DNA from: Methylobacterium sp.
Lineage (GTDB): Bacteria; Pseudomonadota; Alphaproteobacteria; Rhizobiales; Beijerinckiaceae
DNA length: 64,000 nucleotides
NCBI GenBank assembly: GCA_002928875.1
Contig: PERO01000018.1
Span: 62,001 to 126,000, forward strand
Direction of reading: 5' to 3'
Position numbers and translations under genes: made by a program. Shown here in pieces: positions 41,242 through 50,651 of the stretch. The notes beneath the pieces were generated by a model. It had not been told where the DNA came from, did no database searches, and saw only the letters and a program-made list of their open reading frames with translations. How positions within the stretch are numbered: position 1 is the first letter of the stretch; each line of letters opens with the position of its first letter.

Positions 41242-44200
41242 TTATCCCTTGCTGGAGGCTGTCTTCAGTTCCGCACTCAACGCGGCTGCATCCTCTGCCG
41301 AGAGGCTGCCGCCGCCATGCATCGACGCCATCGACTGGGCGAGATCGGCCTGGCCGGCATCGGCCTGCGCCTCACCGCCGATCTTGGCGAGAATGCCGGC
41401 GGCCAGCTCGTTGAGGCGGCGATCCGCCGAACCCACCATGGGGATTTCCGTGCCGCAGAGGCGTTCGATGGCGAGCTGCAATTCGAGCGCCATCAGGGAA
41501 TCGAGGCCGAGTTCGCCGAGCGGGCGGCTCGTGTCGATCTGCTCCTCCGGCATGCGCAGGATGTAGGAAATCTCCCGCCGCAAGGCACGCACGATGATGC
41601 CCACGGCTTCCGCCTGCTCCTTGCCCTCGATCGCGGAGACGAGATCGCCGCCATCCTCGCCCTTTTCCTCGGCCCGCGCGAGGCCGAGGCCCGCGAAGGT
41701 TGGCGCGTTGACGAGCCGCAGCTTCTCGGCCGCCCCGCTCGGCGCGATGTTCGTGTAGAACTGCGTCGGGTAGGCCTGCTTGCCGAGCACCAGCATGCGC
41801 CCGAGATGCGCCAGCGATTCGCCCGAGGAAATGCCCACCACGCCTGTCGTGCGGCGCAGGCGCCGCCCGAGTTGCTTGTCGCGCGCGATGATGCCGACAT
41901 CGGAAATCGCGCCCCAGCCGATCGCGAGCGCCGGCACATTCTTCAGGCGCAAGGCCCGCGCAAAGCCTTCAAGCCAGGCATTCGCGGCCACGTAAGCTCC
42001 CTGTCCGGGGCTGCCGATCACCGTGGTGGCCGAGGAATAGACCACGAAGAAATCGAGCGGCAGCTTGGCGGTCGCGTTGGCCAGGTTCTCCGCGCCCTTC
42101 AGCTTGGTCGAGAGAACGGCCCGCAGGCGATCTGGCTGGAGGCCGGAAATCATGCCGTCTTCCAGCAGCACGGCGGCGTGCACGATGCCGCGCACGGGGC
42201 CGAATTCGCGGTTCATCCGGGTGACCAGCGCCTCGACGGCGGCCGCGTCGTTCACATCGAGCGCCGCGATCTCGACCCGCGTGCCCAGCGCGCGCATGGC
42301 ATCGACCACCGGCCCGCCGCCCTCTTCCACGGTTCCGCGGCGCGAGGCGAGCACGATCGCCTTCGCCCCGCGACGGGAAAGCCAGCGCGCGGTGGCGAGA
42401 CCCAGACCGGACGTGCCGCCGACGACGAGATAGCTGCCCTCGCGCATCGCCGGCTTCAGCGCCGTGATATCCGCCATCGCCGCCTTGGGCGGCCGGATGA
42501 CGATCTTGCCGACATGTTCCGAGGCCTGCATGGCCGCGAAAGCCGTGCCGATCTCGTGGCTGTCGTAAACGCGATGGGGCAGGGGCGTGAAACTGCCCTG
42601 GATCAGGCGCTGGGAAATCTCGCGCATGATCTCCTCGACGATCCCGCGGTCATGCGCGAGCAACTCGTCGAGATCGACGCCGAAATACGAGATATTCCGC
42701 ACGAAGGGCCTGAGGCCGAGATGCGTGTTCGAGAGATAATCGACCTTGCCGAGTTCCACGAAGCGGCCAAAGGCGCGCAGCAGCTTGAAGCTCGCGATCA
42801 TCGCCGGACCGGCGAGCGAGTTCAGCACCACATCGACGCCGCCATGCGACTGCCGGATGGCCTCGGCAAAGCGTTCGTGCCGGGAATCATAGGCGAAATC
42901 GGCACCGGCGGCCTTGGCGATCGCCCGGCGCTCCGGCGAGGAGGCGCTGGCGATCACGCGGGAGCCGAAGGCCTTCGCGATCTGGATCGCGGCGAGGCCC
43001 ACGCCACCCGCGCCGCCATGGATCAGCACGTCCTCGCCCTGGCCGATGCGCGCGCGGTTCACCAGAGCGAACCACGCCGTGGCGAAGGCCACCGGCACGG
43101 TCGCGGCGGCTTCCATCGAAAGCCCCGCCGGGACCTGGAAGAAGTGCCAGGCCGGGGCCACGAGATGCGACGCGAAGGTATCCGCCGCAAAGCCCATCAC
43201 CCGGTCGCCGACCGCGAGTTCCGTGACGCCTTCACCGACGCGGGTGACGATGCCGGAGCATTCGAAGCCAAGCGCCGCCGCCGTGAGGCCGGCGCCGAGC
43301 AGATCGTCGTCGAGAATGCCGAGTCCGACGAGAATGTCGCGGAAGTTGAGGCCAACGGCCGAAACCTCGATCTCCACCTCGCCGGCGCGCGGGCCGAGGC
43401 GCGGCGCCTTCATCCACTGGAAGCTCTCGAGGCGACCCGGCTGCTCGAATTTCAGCACCGCGCGCTCGTTCGGCGCAAGCGGCTCGACCCGGTTGAGCCC
43501 GCGCCGCATGCGCAGGGCGGCAATGCCGGATTTCGTGGCCGAAATCTCGAGTTCGCCGCCGCCGAGCGCCAGCGCCTCGGCGAGCCGCGCCGACCATTCG
43601 GCCGAGGTGAGATCGGTCGCGAAGTCGAGAAGCCGGAAATCCACCGCCGGATATTCGTTGATCGCGACGCGCAGGAAGCCCCAGAGGCCGCTCTGCACGG
43701 GCTTCGGCTGGCCCTCGGCCTCGATCGCGCCGCGGGTGATCACCGTGACGCGTGGGCTCGCGCTTTCATGCTCGAAAGCCTCGGCAATCGCCTTCAGCGC
43801 CTCGATATGGCGCGCCAGCGCTTCCACGCTGTCCGGGCTCGAATCCTCGGCGGCATAGACCAGATGGGCCGGCAGATCGCCCGCCTTCACGCGGTCCAGC
43901 AACTTCTTGCCGAGCGCGGCATCGGCCGGGATCGACAGGGACGCCGCACCCGCGAAAGCCGCGAAGATCGGGTTTTTCGGCTGACCGATCACCACGCAAT
44001 CCGGCATCAGCGCCACGGGCGCGGTCACGCTGGCCGGCGCAGACGCGCTCAGCAAGGCGCCCAGACCATCTGCCATCACGCGGGAGGTGATCGCCTCGGC
44101 GCCGAAGCGCTCGAGCACGAGACGGGCACCCGCCGTGCTGACGCGGGCTTCGAGCGCGGCCTCGTTCTTCGGGGCGGGCGTGAGCCAGCCGTTCCAGATG

Positions 44201-47200
44201 CCGCCGAGCAGGTCGAGCGTGAGATCCGTGCCGGGCTGCGCCAGCAGGATGGTGCTCTCCGGGCGCAGGAAGCCCAACAGCGCCTCCGGCAGGCCGTCGC
44301 GCACGAGGCTCGCGGTCGCGAGGCCCGCCAGCACATCGTAGCGCACCGAGGGCAGCCGTCCTTCGACCGCGGAAAGATCGAGAAACTCGATATCGGTCTC
44401 GAGGCGGAGGAAGGCGCGGGCCTGATCGATCGCCTTGCGGTTCGGCGCGGCGAGCGTGAGTTCGATCTGGCCAGCCTGCGAGAGCGGCTGCAGCGCATGG
44501 ATCAATCCCGCGGTCCAGGGATGGGGCACGAGAACGCGCAGGCGGCGCGAGAAACCCGCCATCGCCTGCTCGACCGCGAGCCGAAGCGCCGCGATCACCG
44601 GCTGGCCGAGCACGCCACCGGCTTCCATCTGCTCGCGCAGCCAAACCGGCGGCGCGATGGTGCGGCCGGAACGGGTCGTCTCCTCGGCATGCGCCAGCGC
44701 GAAGGCCGCGAGACGCAATTCGAAGGCGGCCTCGGGGAAATTCGTCGCCAGCGTGGAGGTCAGCGCTTCCGGCGCGGGCAGGGGGCATTCGGTCGTGAGG
44801 ACATCGTTCTTCACGAGGCCGAAGCTCTCGCAATTCGCGATCGCGAGATCGACCAGCGCGTGGGCCTGCGGATCGGGCAGGCGGACCTGCACCGAGGTCG
44901 CATCGATGCGGCCATCGGGGAAGGCGGATTTCAGCAGCTTGTGGCTGAGCGAGATGCCGAAGGCGCGCAGAACCAGCCAGGCCGGCGGCGGATTGGGCTC
45001 GCCTGCCATGCCTTCCGGCACAGCGCGCAGGGCCGCGAGCGCCTCGGCCTCCTCCGGCGAGATGCCGAAGGGCAGATGCTCGGTGCGGAAGGTGCGATCG
45101 GCCACGGTGGCCTTCGAGAGGTAGAGCGCCTTCAGTACCGCCGCTTCCACGGAGGCGACGACCTGGTTCGCCTCGTCCAGCAACGAGATCATCACGGTCT
45201 TGAAGCGGTCGGTCTCCTGCGTCAGCACCGTGATGGCACGGCGGATCGGCACGCCATGCCGCCAGACGCAGATCTTGCGGAAGCGCACCGGCAGATGCGC
45301 CTTCTTCTCGCCTTCCTTCTGCGGCCGCGAGATGAAGAGGCCGTGGAAGGCCGCATCCAGCGAGATCGGGCTGAGCACATGCCGGTCCTCGAAGGCGCCG
45401 AGGCCGCCCTTCGGAGCCGCGAGCTGCGAATCCGTGGTGACGCGGTCGCGCTCGCTGGAGGTCACGAGCTGGAAGAGCGGGCCGTAATCGAGCCCCGCGA
45501 GGGTTGATTCCTCGTAGACCTCAGCGGCGGTATCCCGCACCTTCTCGGCGGCGACGGGCGGATCGAGCGGCTTCGTTTCCGGTCGCGTCAGCGCGCTGAT
45601 GATGCCGCGCGCATGGAGCGACCATTCCTGCGCCGAGAAGCGCTTGCGGCTCCAGATTTCCACCGTCGAGGTCGCGGCGGCGTAGCGGACGGAAACCTCG
45701 CGCGTTTCGTCGTCCGAGATGGCGAGCGCCTTGAGCACGTCGAACTCGTCGAGTTCGAGCGGCACTTCGCCGAACAGGTCGCGACCGGCCGCGAGGCCCA
45801 TCTCGATCAGGCCCGCCGCCGGCACGATCACGCCGCCATCGACGCGGTGGTCATCGAGATAAGGCACGAGTTGCGTGTCGATCAGGGCGCGCCATTCCGG
45901 CGAACCATCGGCCATGCGCGCGCCCAGCAGCGGGTGCCGCTGGTCGGATTGCATGGTCTTGCCATAGGCATTGAAGGCTTCCGCGGTCGCGGGCAGGGCG
46001 TAATCGCTGCGGCTGAACGGGTAGCTCGGCAAGGCCAGCGGCTCGGACGGGGGCGGCCCGAAGAGCGTCACCGGATCAAATGCCGCGCCATGCGCCACGA
46101 GGCGGCCGATGACGAGATCGATCGCGGCATCGGTATCCTTCTGCGAGAGCGTCGGCAGGCATTCACCCTCGAGGCCGAGCGCCTTCAGGTTCTCCTGCAC
46201 GGCGCCGTTCAGGATGGCGCGCGGGCTGATCTCGACGAATGTCTTCGTCTGGCCGTCGGCGGCAGCGCGCACGGCTTCCGCGAAACGCACCTCCTGGCGG
46301 ATGTTGCGCCACCAGTAAGTCGCATCGAGCGTCTCGCCGGCCGCAATCTCGCCGGTCACGGTCGACAGGAACCGGCTGATGCCGGCGCGGGGCCGGATGA
46401 CCGACAGATCGGCCACCATCGCCTTTTCGAACGGCTCCAGCGCCGAGGAGTGGAAGGGATAATCGATGTCGAGCGCGATGGTCGCGATGCGCGACAGCCG
46501 GCACTGCTTCGCGAAGCTCTTCAGGAGATCGCCGGGGCCGGAAAGCGTGGTGGAGGTCGGGCTGTTGGTCGCCGCGATCTCCAGTTCCGGATGCCCGAAA
46601 GCCGAGAGCAACTGCTCCACCTTCGCCCGTTCGGCGGCCACGACCATCATGCGGCCGAGCCCACGCACCTTTTCCTGGTGCTTCGAGCGCAGATAGATCA
46701 GGCGCGTCGCGTCGGCGCGGGTGAGGATGCCCGCCGCTTCCGCCGCCGCGACCTCGCCCACGGAATGGCCGAGCACGCCTTCGGGCGTAAAGCCGCGCCG
46801 CATCAGGATCGCGGCGATGGCCGACTGGATGGCATAGATCAGCGGCTGGGCGATCGAGGTCTGCTCGAGGTCGCCGGCCGGAACCGTGTCGTTCAGCCGC
46901 TGGCCGATCGACCAGCCGGCAAGCGGTTCGAAGGTCTCGTCGATTTCCGCGATCTCGCGCCGGAATTCCGCGCTCGCCTTGTAGGCGGCATGGCCCATCT
47001 CGCTGAATTGCGACCCGTTGCCGGAGAAGACGAAGACCAGCGGCGTCGCCGCGGCCGCTTCGGCCATCGCGAGGTTCGGGCTGGAATTCTGCCCATCCGC
47101 ATAGGCCCGCAGGCCGGCGATCGCCGCCTTGTCCTGCGTGGAAACGGCGAGACGCAGCTTCTGCACCTCGCGGAAATGGCCGAAATCGCGCGCCACGCGG

Positions 47201-48627
47201 GCAGCCGGCACGCCGGCTTCGAGGCGATCGGCCACCTGGCCGGCCAGCGTCGTCAGCGCGTCGCGCGTCGCCGCCGAAAGGAGCAGGACCGGCACGTCGG
47301 CCGGGGCGTCTTCGGCCCTGGCCTTCTGCGGCACGGCCTTGATGAGCACATGCGCGTTGGTGCCGCCGAACCCGTAATTGCAGATCGCGGCGTAATCGCC
47401 ATCAGCCTCGCGGTCGAGCAGGCGCTCCTTGGCGTTGGGCGCCAGATTGAGGCCCGCGAAATCGATCGCGTCATTGGGCTTGTCGAGGAAGAGGGAGCGC
47501 GGCAGGCGGCCCTTTTCCAGTGCGAGGGCGGATTTCAGCAGGCCGGCGAGGCCGGATGCCGCCTCGAGATGGCCGATATTCGACTTCACCGAGCCGATGG
47601 GCAGCGGCCGCGAGCGCTTCTGGCCGAGCGCCTGGCCGATGGCCGTCGCCTCGATGGGGTCGCCGACCTTGGTGCCCGTGCCATGCGCCTCGACGAAGGC
47701 GATCCGGTCGGGCGACACGTTCACCTGCTCGTAGAACCGATCGAGCAGGCGGCGCTGGCCGTCCAGCGAGGGCAACGAGATGCCGCTCGTGCGTCCATCG
47801 GAATTGACAGCCACATCGACGATCTCGCCGCGCAGACGATGGGCATCGAGGGTCGCGATATCACCCTTGCGCAGGATGAGCACGACCGCACCTTCGGAGC
47901 GGACATAGCCGTCGCCATCCGCCGAGAAGGGACGCGACAGGCCGGTGGGCGAGAGCATGCGGGCCTGGGAGAAGCCGATGAAGGGCGCCGGCGACAGGCA
48001 CAGATTGACGCCACCCACCACGGCGGTGTCGATTTCGCCTGTGCGCAGGGCCGCAACCGCGCGATCCAGCGCCACGAACGAGGACGAGCAGGCCGAATCA
48101 ACCGTGAAGCTCGGTCCCTGCAGGTTGAAGATGTAGGAAATGCGGTTCGACAGGATCGACAGCGAGTTGCCGGTCATGAAATGGCTTTCCATGACCGCCG
48201 GGTCGTGCGACGCCCCGCTCTGGTAGTCGACCATCGAGGCGCCGACATAAACGCCGACATGGTTCCCCGTGAGGCTCGACGGCGGCAGGCCGGCATCCTC
48301 GAACGCTTCCCACACCACTTCGAGCAGCAGGCGCTGCTGCGGGTCCATCTGCTGGGCCTCGCGCGGCGAAATGCCAAATGGTATCGGATCGAATCCCAGT
48401 GGATCATCCAGATAACCACCGGCGAAACTGTAGGCGAAGCCGGGGGAGGGCGCGCCGGGCCGAAGGAAACGTTCCACGCTCCAGCGTCCGGTCGGTGCCG
48501 GTTTCACTGTGTTGCGGCCGTCGCTGAGCAGCGACCAGAACGCATCGAGGTTCGCAGCGCCCGGCAACCGGCAAGCGGCTCCGACGATGAAAATATTCTG
48601 GTGCGCGTTATTCTGCCCCACGCCCAA
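41242..48627 (-). CDS. rkpA: Fully reducing type I polyketide synthase, RkpA-like
   Basis: A single 2461-residue chain. KS occupies residues about 10-430 with Cys180 (VDSACSSSF), His315 (EAHGTGT) and His353 (NIGHLEA). AT occupies about 535-850 with Ser622 in GHSVGE and YPFHSS, which favours malonyl-CoA. DH occupies about 895-1180 with His927 (DDHRVDGGVIVPAAG) and Asp1091 (LDAAFHG). A 450-residue region follows that resembles a degenerate methyltransferase/structural KR without a clear SAM loop. ER is at about 1690-2010 (GGAGGVGLAA near 1870), KR at about 2060-2300 (GGTSGLGLA; Tyr2212 in GAYVAANAW), and ACP carries Ser2377 (LGLDSLMA). All reducing domains look intact, so it should make a saturated chain. 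There is no thioesterase. It matches the domain set expected for RkpA of the rhizobial K-antigen system. Confidence 0.92.
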   Translation of the reverse strand: MGVGQNNAHQNIFIVGAACRLPGAANLDAFWSLLSDGRNTVKPAPTGRWSVERFLRPGAPSPGFAYSFAGGYLDDPLGFDPIPFGISPREAQQMDPQQRLLLEVVWEAFEDAGLPPSSLTGNHVGVYVGASMVDYQSGASHDPAVMESHFMTGNSLSILSNRISYIFNLQGPSFTVDSACSSSFVALDRAVAALRTGEIDTAVVGGVNLCLSPAPFIGFSQARMLSPTGLSRPFSADGDGYVRSEGAVVLILRKGDIATLDAHRLRGEIVDVAVNSDGRTSGISLPSLDGQRRLLDRFYEQVNVSPDRIAFVEAHGTGTKVGDPIEATAIGQALGQKRSRPLPIGSVKSNIGHLEAASGLAGLLKSALALEKGRLPRSLFLDKPNDAIDFAGLNLAPNAKERLLDREADGDYAAICNYGFGGTNAHVLIKAVPQKARAEDAPADVPVLLLSAATRDALTTLAGQVADRLEAGVPAARVARDFGHFREVQKLRLAVSTQDKAAIAGLRAYADGQNSSPNLAMAEAAAATPLVFVFSGNGSQFSEMGHAAYKASAEFRREIAEIDETFEPLAGWSIGQRLNDTVPAGDLEQTSIAQPLIYAIQSAIAAILMRRGFTPEGVLGHSVGEVAAAEAAGILTRADATRLIYLRSKHQEKVRGLGRMMVVAAERAKVEQLLSAFGHPELEIAATNSPTSTTLSGPGDLLKSFAKQCRLSRIATIALDIDYPFHSSALEPFEKAMVADLSVIRPRAGISRFLSTVTGEIAAGETLDATYWWRNIRQEVRFAEAVRAAADGQTKTFVEISPRAILNGAVQENLKALGLEGECLPTLSQKDTDAAIDLVIGRLVAHGAAFDPVTLFGPPPSEPLALPSYPFSRSDYALPATAEAFNAYGKTMQSDQRHPLLGARMADGSPEWRALIDTQLVPYLDDHRVDGGVIVPAAGLIEMGLAAGRDLFGEVPLELDEFDVLKALAISDDETREVSVRYAAATSTVEIWSRKRFSAQEWSLHARGIISALTRPETKPLDPPVAAEKVRDTAAEVYEESTLAGLDYGPLFQLVTSSERDRVTTDSQLAAPKGGLGAFEDRHVLSPISLDAAFHGLFISRPQKEGEKKAHLPVRFRKICVWRHGVPIRRAITVLTQETDRFKTVMISLLDEANQVVASVEAAVLKALYLSKATVADRTFRTEHLPFGISPEEAEALAALRAVPEGMAGEPNPPPAWLVLRAFGISLSHKLLKSAFPDGRIDATSVQVRLPDPQAHALVDLAIANCESFGLVKNDVLTTECPLPAPEALTSTLATNFPEAAFELRLAAFALAHAEETTRSGRTIAPPVWLREQMEAGGVLGQPVIAALRLAVEQAMAGFSRRLRVLVPHPWTAGLIHALQPLSQAGQIELTLAAPNRKAIDQARAFLRLETDIEFLDLSAVEGRLPSVRYDVLAGLATASLVRDGLPEALLGFLRPESTILLAQPGTDLTLDLLGGIWNGWLTPAPKNEAALEARVSTAGARLVLERFGAEAITSRVMADGLGALLSASAPASVTAPVALMPDCVVIGQPKNPIFAAFAGAASLSIPADAALGKKLLDRVKAGDLPAHLVYAAEDSSPDSVEALARHIEALKAIAEAFEHESASPRVTVITRGAIEAEGQPKPVQSGLWGFLRVAINEYPAVDFRLLDFATDLTSAEWSARLAEALALGGGELEISATKSGIAALRMRRGLNRVEPLAPNERAVLKFEQPGRLESFQWMKAPRLGPRAGEVEIEVSAVGLNFRDILVGLGILDDDLLGAGLTAAALGFECSGIVTRVGEGVTELAVGDRVMGFAADTFASHLVAPAWHFFQVPAGLSMEAAATVPVAFATAWFALVNRARIGQGEDVLIHGGAGGVGLAAIQIAKAFGSRVIASASSPERRAIAKAAGADFAYDSRHERFAEAIRQSHGGVDVVLNSLAGPAMIASFKLLRAFGRFVELGKVDYLSNTHLGLRPFVRNISYFGVDLDELLAHDRGIVEEIMREISQRLIQGSFTPLPHRVYDSHEIGTAFAAMQASEHVGKIVIRPPKAAMADITALKPAMREGSYLVVGGTSGLGLATARWLSRRGAKAIVLASRRGTVEEGGGPVVDAMRALGTRVEIAALDVNDAAAVEALVTRMNREFGPVRGIVHAAVLLEDGMISGLQPDRLRAVLSTKLKGAENLANATAKLPLDFFVVYSSATTVIGSPGQGAYVAANAWLEGFARALRLKNVPALAIGWGAISDVGIIARDKQLGRRLRRTTGVVGISSGESLAHLGRMLVLGKQAYPTQFYTNIAPSGAAEKLRLVNAPTFAGLGLARAEEKGEDGGDLVSAIEGKEQAEAVGIIVRALRREISYILRMPEEQIDTSRPLGELGLDSLMALELQLAIERLCGTEIPMVGSADRRLNELAAGILAKIGGEAQADAGQADLAQSMASMHGGGSLSAEDAAALSAELKTASSKG

Positions 48628-48975
48628 CCCTCACTGAAGCCTGTTCAAGACAGCAAACAACGCCGCCGCCGACAGGCGAGCCACCTCATGCCAGTCTGCC
48701 TTGTTGAGGAGGCCAGGGAAGGTTGTCAACCTTCAAATTCCGAACGGTGTATTGAGCAAACCGGACGGCTGCTCCGCGAGAGTGACGCGAGAAGCCCGCC
48801 ATCGGAACGCCTTGTCGCTTTCCGTCCATCGCGCCTGACGGCCAGAGTGTCAGGCGGGTCACCGGGGCACGGCGCTCGGACCCGCGACGGCGAGGGCACC
48901 GGTGGACGTGCCGACATTGAGCCGAATTCGGCATCTCGCCTAAGCAGACTTCCTCACCGGAGGCGGGCGGAACTT
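48628..48975. promoter_or_regulatory. Intergenic region upstream of rkpA with palindrome
   Basis: This 348-base region lies between rkpA and the end of the transporter operon. It contains a perfect 7-base inverted repeat, AAGGTTGTCAACCTT at 48719-48733. Read towards rkpA it contains TTGACA, which could be a -35 box, but no good -10 follows at 17 bases, so the site may instead be an operator. The rest shows no gene that I can support; an open frame across it is antisense noise. Confidence 0.35.
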
Positions 48976-49764
48976 CTAGCCGCCGAGCAGCCTCTCGCGT
49001 TTCAGCAGCAGCGAAGCGGTGACGACCAACGCGGCGACGCCCGCGATCAGAAGGGTCGAGATCGCGTTGATCTCCGGGCTCACGCCGAGGCGCACGGCGG
49101 AATAGATCCGCATCGGCAGCGTGGTCGCGCCCGGCCCGGTCGTGAAGCTCGCGATCACGAGATCGTCGAGCGAAAGCGTGAACGCCAGCAGCCACCCCGC
49201 GATGATCGCCGGCAGCGCGAGCGGCAGGGTGATGGTCAGCGTCACGCGCCAGGGGCTGGCGCCGAGATCCTGCGCGGCTTCCTCGAGGCTGCGATCGAGC
49301 GTCGCGAGCCGCGCCTGCACGATCATCGTCACGAAGCAGAGGGTCAGCGTGGCATGCGCGAGGGTGACGGTCACGAAACCGCGCTCCACATCGAGAGCGA
49401 CGAACATCAGCAGCAGCGAGAGGCCCGTGATGACTTCGGGCATCACCATCGGGGCGGCGATGAGCCCGCCAAACATCAGCTTCGCGCGGCCGGGACGCGC
49501 GCGCTCCAGCGCCAGCGCCGCGAGCGTGCCGAGCATGGTCGCGACGGTTGCGGACGCAATCGCGACGCCGAGCGAGAGCAGGGCCGCATCCTTCAGCGCC
49601 TCGTTCTGCAGCAGGCTCGCATACCATTGCGTGGAAAAGCCGCCCCAGACCGTCACCAGCCGAGAGGCGTTGAAGGAATAGAGGATCAGGATGCCGATCG
49701 GCACATAGAGGAACAAGAGCCCGCCGACGAGCGCCACGGCATGGATGAGGCGGAAGCCCTTCAT
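48976..49764 (-). CDS. potI: Polyamine-type ABC transporter permease, PotI-like
   Basis: A 262-residue inner-membrane permease with about six membrane segments, the first being AVALVGGLLFLYVPIGILIL. The cytoplasmic EAA loop is LEEAAQDLGASPWRVTLTIT. The start at 49764 (MKGFRLIHAV) overlaps the stop of potH by four bases; the longer frame upstream belongs to the potH region read in the wrong frame. It pairs with PotH to form the channel. It is the last gene of a four-gene operon. Confidence 0.88.
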   Translation of the reverse strand: MKGFRLIHAVALVGGLLFLYVPIGILILYSFNASRLVTVWGGFSTQWYASLLQNEALKDAALLSLGVAIASATVATMLGTLAALALERARPGRAKLMFGGLIAAPMVMPEVITGLSLLLMFVALDVERGFVTVTLAHATLTLCFVTMIVQARLATLDRSLEEAAQDLGASPWRVTLTITLPLALPAIIAGWLLAFTLSLDDLVIASFTTGPGATTLPMRIYSAVRLGVSPEINAISTLLIAGVAALVVTASLLLKRERLLGG

Positions 49765-50651
49765 CGCGCCGCCGCCTTCCGCGCGAGAATCCCGCGCAAG
49801 AGCATCATCGGCAGGATGACGAAGGCGAGCAGGCTCACCGCCACGGCGGAAGCCAGCGGCCAATCGCGGTTCGAGAAGAACTCGGTCCAGAGCACGCGAC
49901 CGATCATCAGCGTCTCCGAGCCGCCGAGCAGGTCGGGGATCACGAATTCGCCGATGCCCGGCACGAAGACGAGGAAGCATCCCGCGAGAATGCCGGGTTT
50001 CGCCAGCGGCACGGTTATGGTGAGGAAGCGCTTGAGCGGCGTCGCGCCAAGGTCGGCGGCCGCCTCGATCAGGCTGCGATCCATCTTCTCGAGCACGGCA
50101 TAGATCGGCAAGACCATGAAGGGCAGATAGGAATAGACCATGCCGATCAGCACCGCCGTCTCGGTGTTGAGCAGGCGCAGCGGCTCGCTCGCAAGGCCAA
50201 GGCCCATCAGCACGCGGTCGAGCACGCCTTCCGGCCGGAGGATCACCATCCAGGCGTAGACGCGGATCAGGAACGAAGTCCAGAACGGCAGGATCACCAG
50301 CACCAGCAGGGCACCCTGCCAGCGTTTCGGCGCGCGCGTGATGGCATAGGCGAGGGGAAAGCCGATCAGCAGCGCGAGAAGGGTCGCGGTTCCGGCGATG
50401 CGGATCGCGGTGAGGAAGGCATCGAGATAGAGGCTGTCCTCCCAGAGCAGGCGGAAGGCCTCGAAATCCAGCCCGGCGAGGAAATCGCCCGCCTTCGCGA
50501 TACCTTCCCAATGCGGCGCATAGGGCGGAATGGCCTGCGCCGTGTCCGACAGCGCGATCCGCAGCACCATCAGGAAGGGCAGGACGAAGAAGGCGCCGAG
50601 CCAGAGCAGCGGCGCGAGCGCGGCAAGTCGGGCGCGCCGATCGCGTTTCAC
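49761..50651 (-). CDS. potH: Polyamine-type ABC transporter permease, PotH-like
   Basis: A 296-residue permease beginning MKRDRRARLAALAPLLWLGA with a basic cytoplasmic start and a first membrane helix. SFLIRVYAWMVILRPEGVLD and the EAA loop IEAAADLGATPLKRFLTITV are PotH/PotB features, as is VPGIGEFVIPDLLGG. It overlaps both neighbours by four bases, so the operon is tightly coupled. Confidence 0.89.
   Translation of the reverse strand: MKRDRRARLAALAPLLWLGAFFVLPFLMVLRIALSDTAQAIPPYAPHWEGIAKAGDFLAGLDFEAFRLLWEDSLYLDAFLTAIRIAGTATLLALLIGFPLAYAITRAPKRWQGALLVLVILPFWTSFLIRVYAWMVILRPEGVLDRVLMGLGLASEPLRLLNTETAVLIGMVYSYLPFMVLPIYAVLEKMDRSLIEAAADLGATPLKRFLTITVPLAKPGILAGCFLVFVPGIGEFVIPDLLGGSETLMIGRVLWTEFFSNRDWPLASAVAVSLLAFVILPMMLLRGILARKAAAR

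Noticed and set aside
39994..45507. 1837-codon open frame on the plus strand
   Set aside because: It runs antisense to the alpha-oxoamine synthase and PKS, has no domain, and is rich in Arg/His/Gly as expected from GC-rich antisense frames.
45613..50103. 1496-codon open frame on the plus strand
   Set aside because: It lies antisense to the PKS and the transporter permeases and shows only low-complexity Arg/Gly/His-rich sequence.
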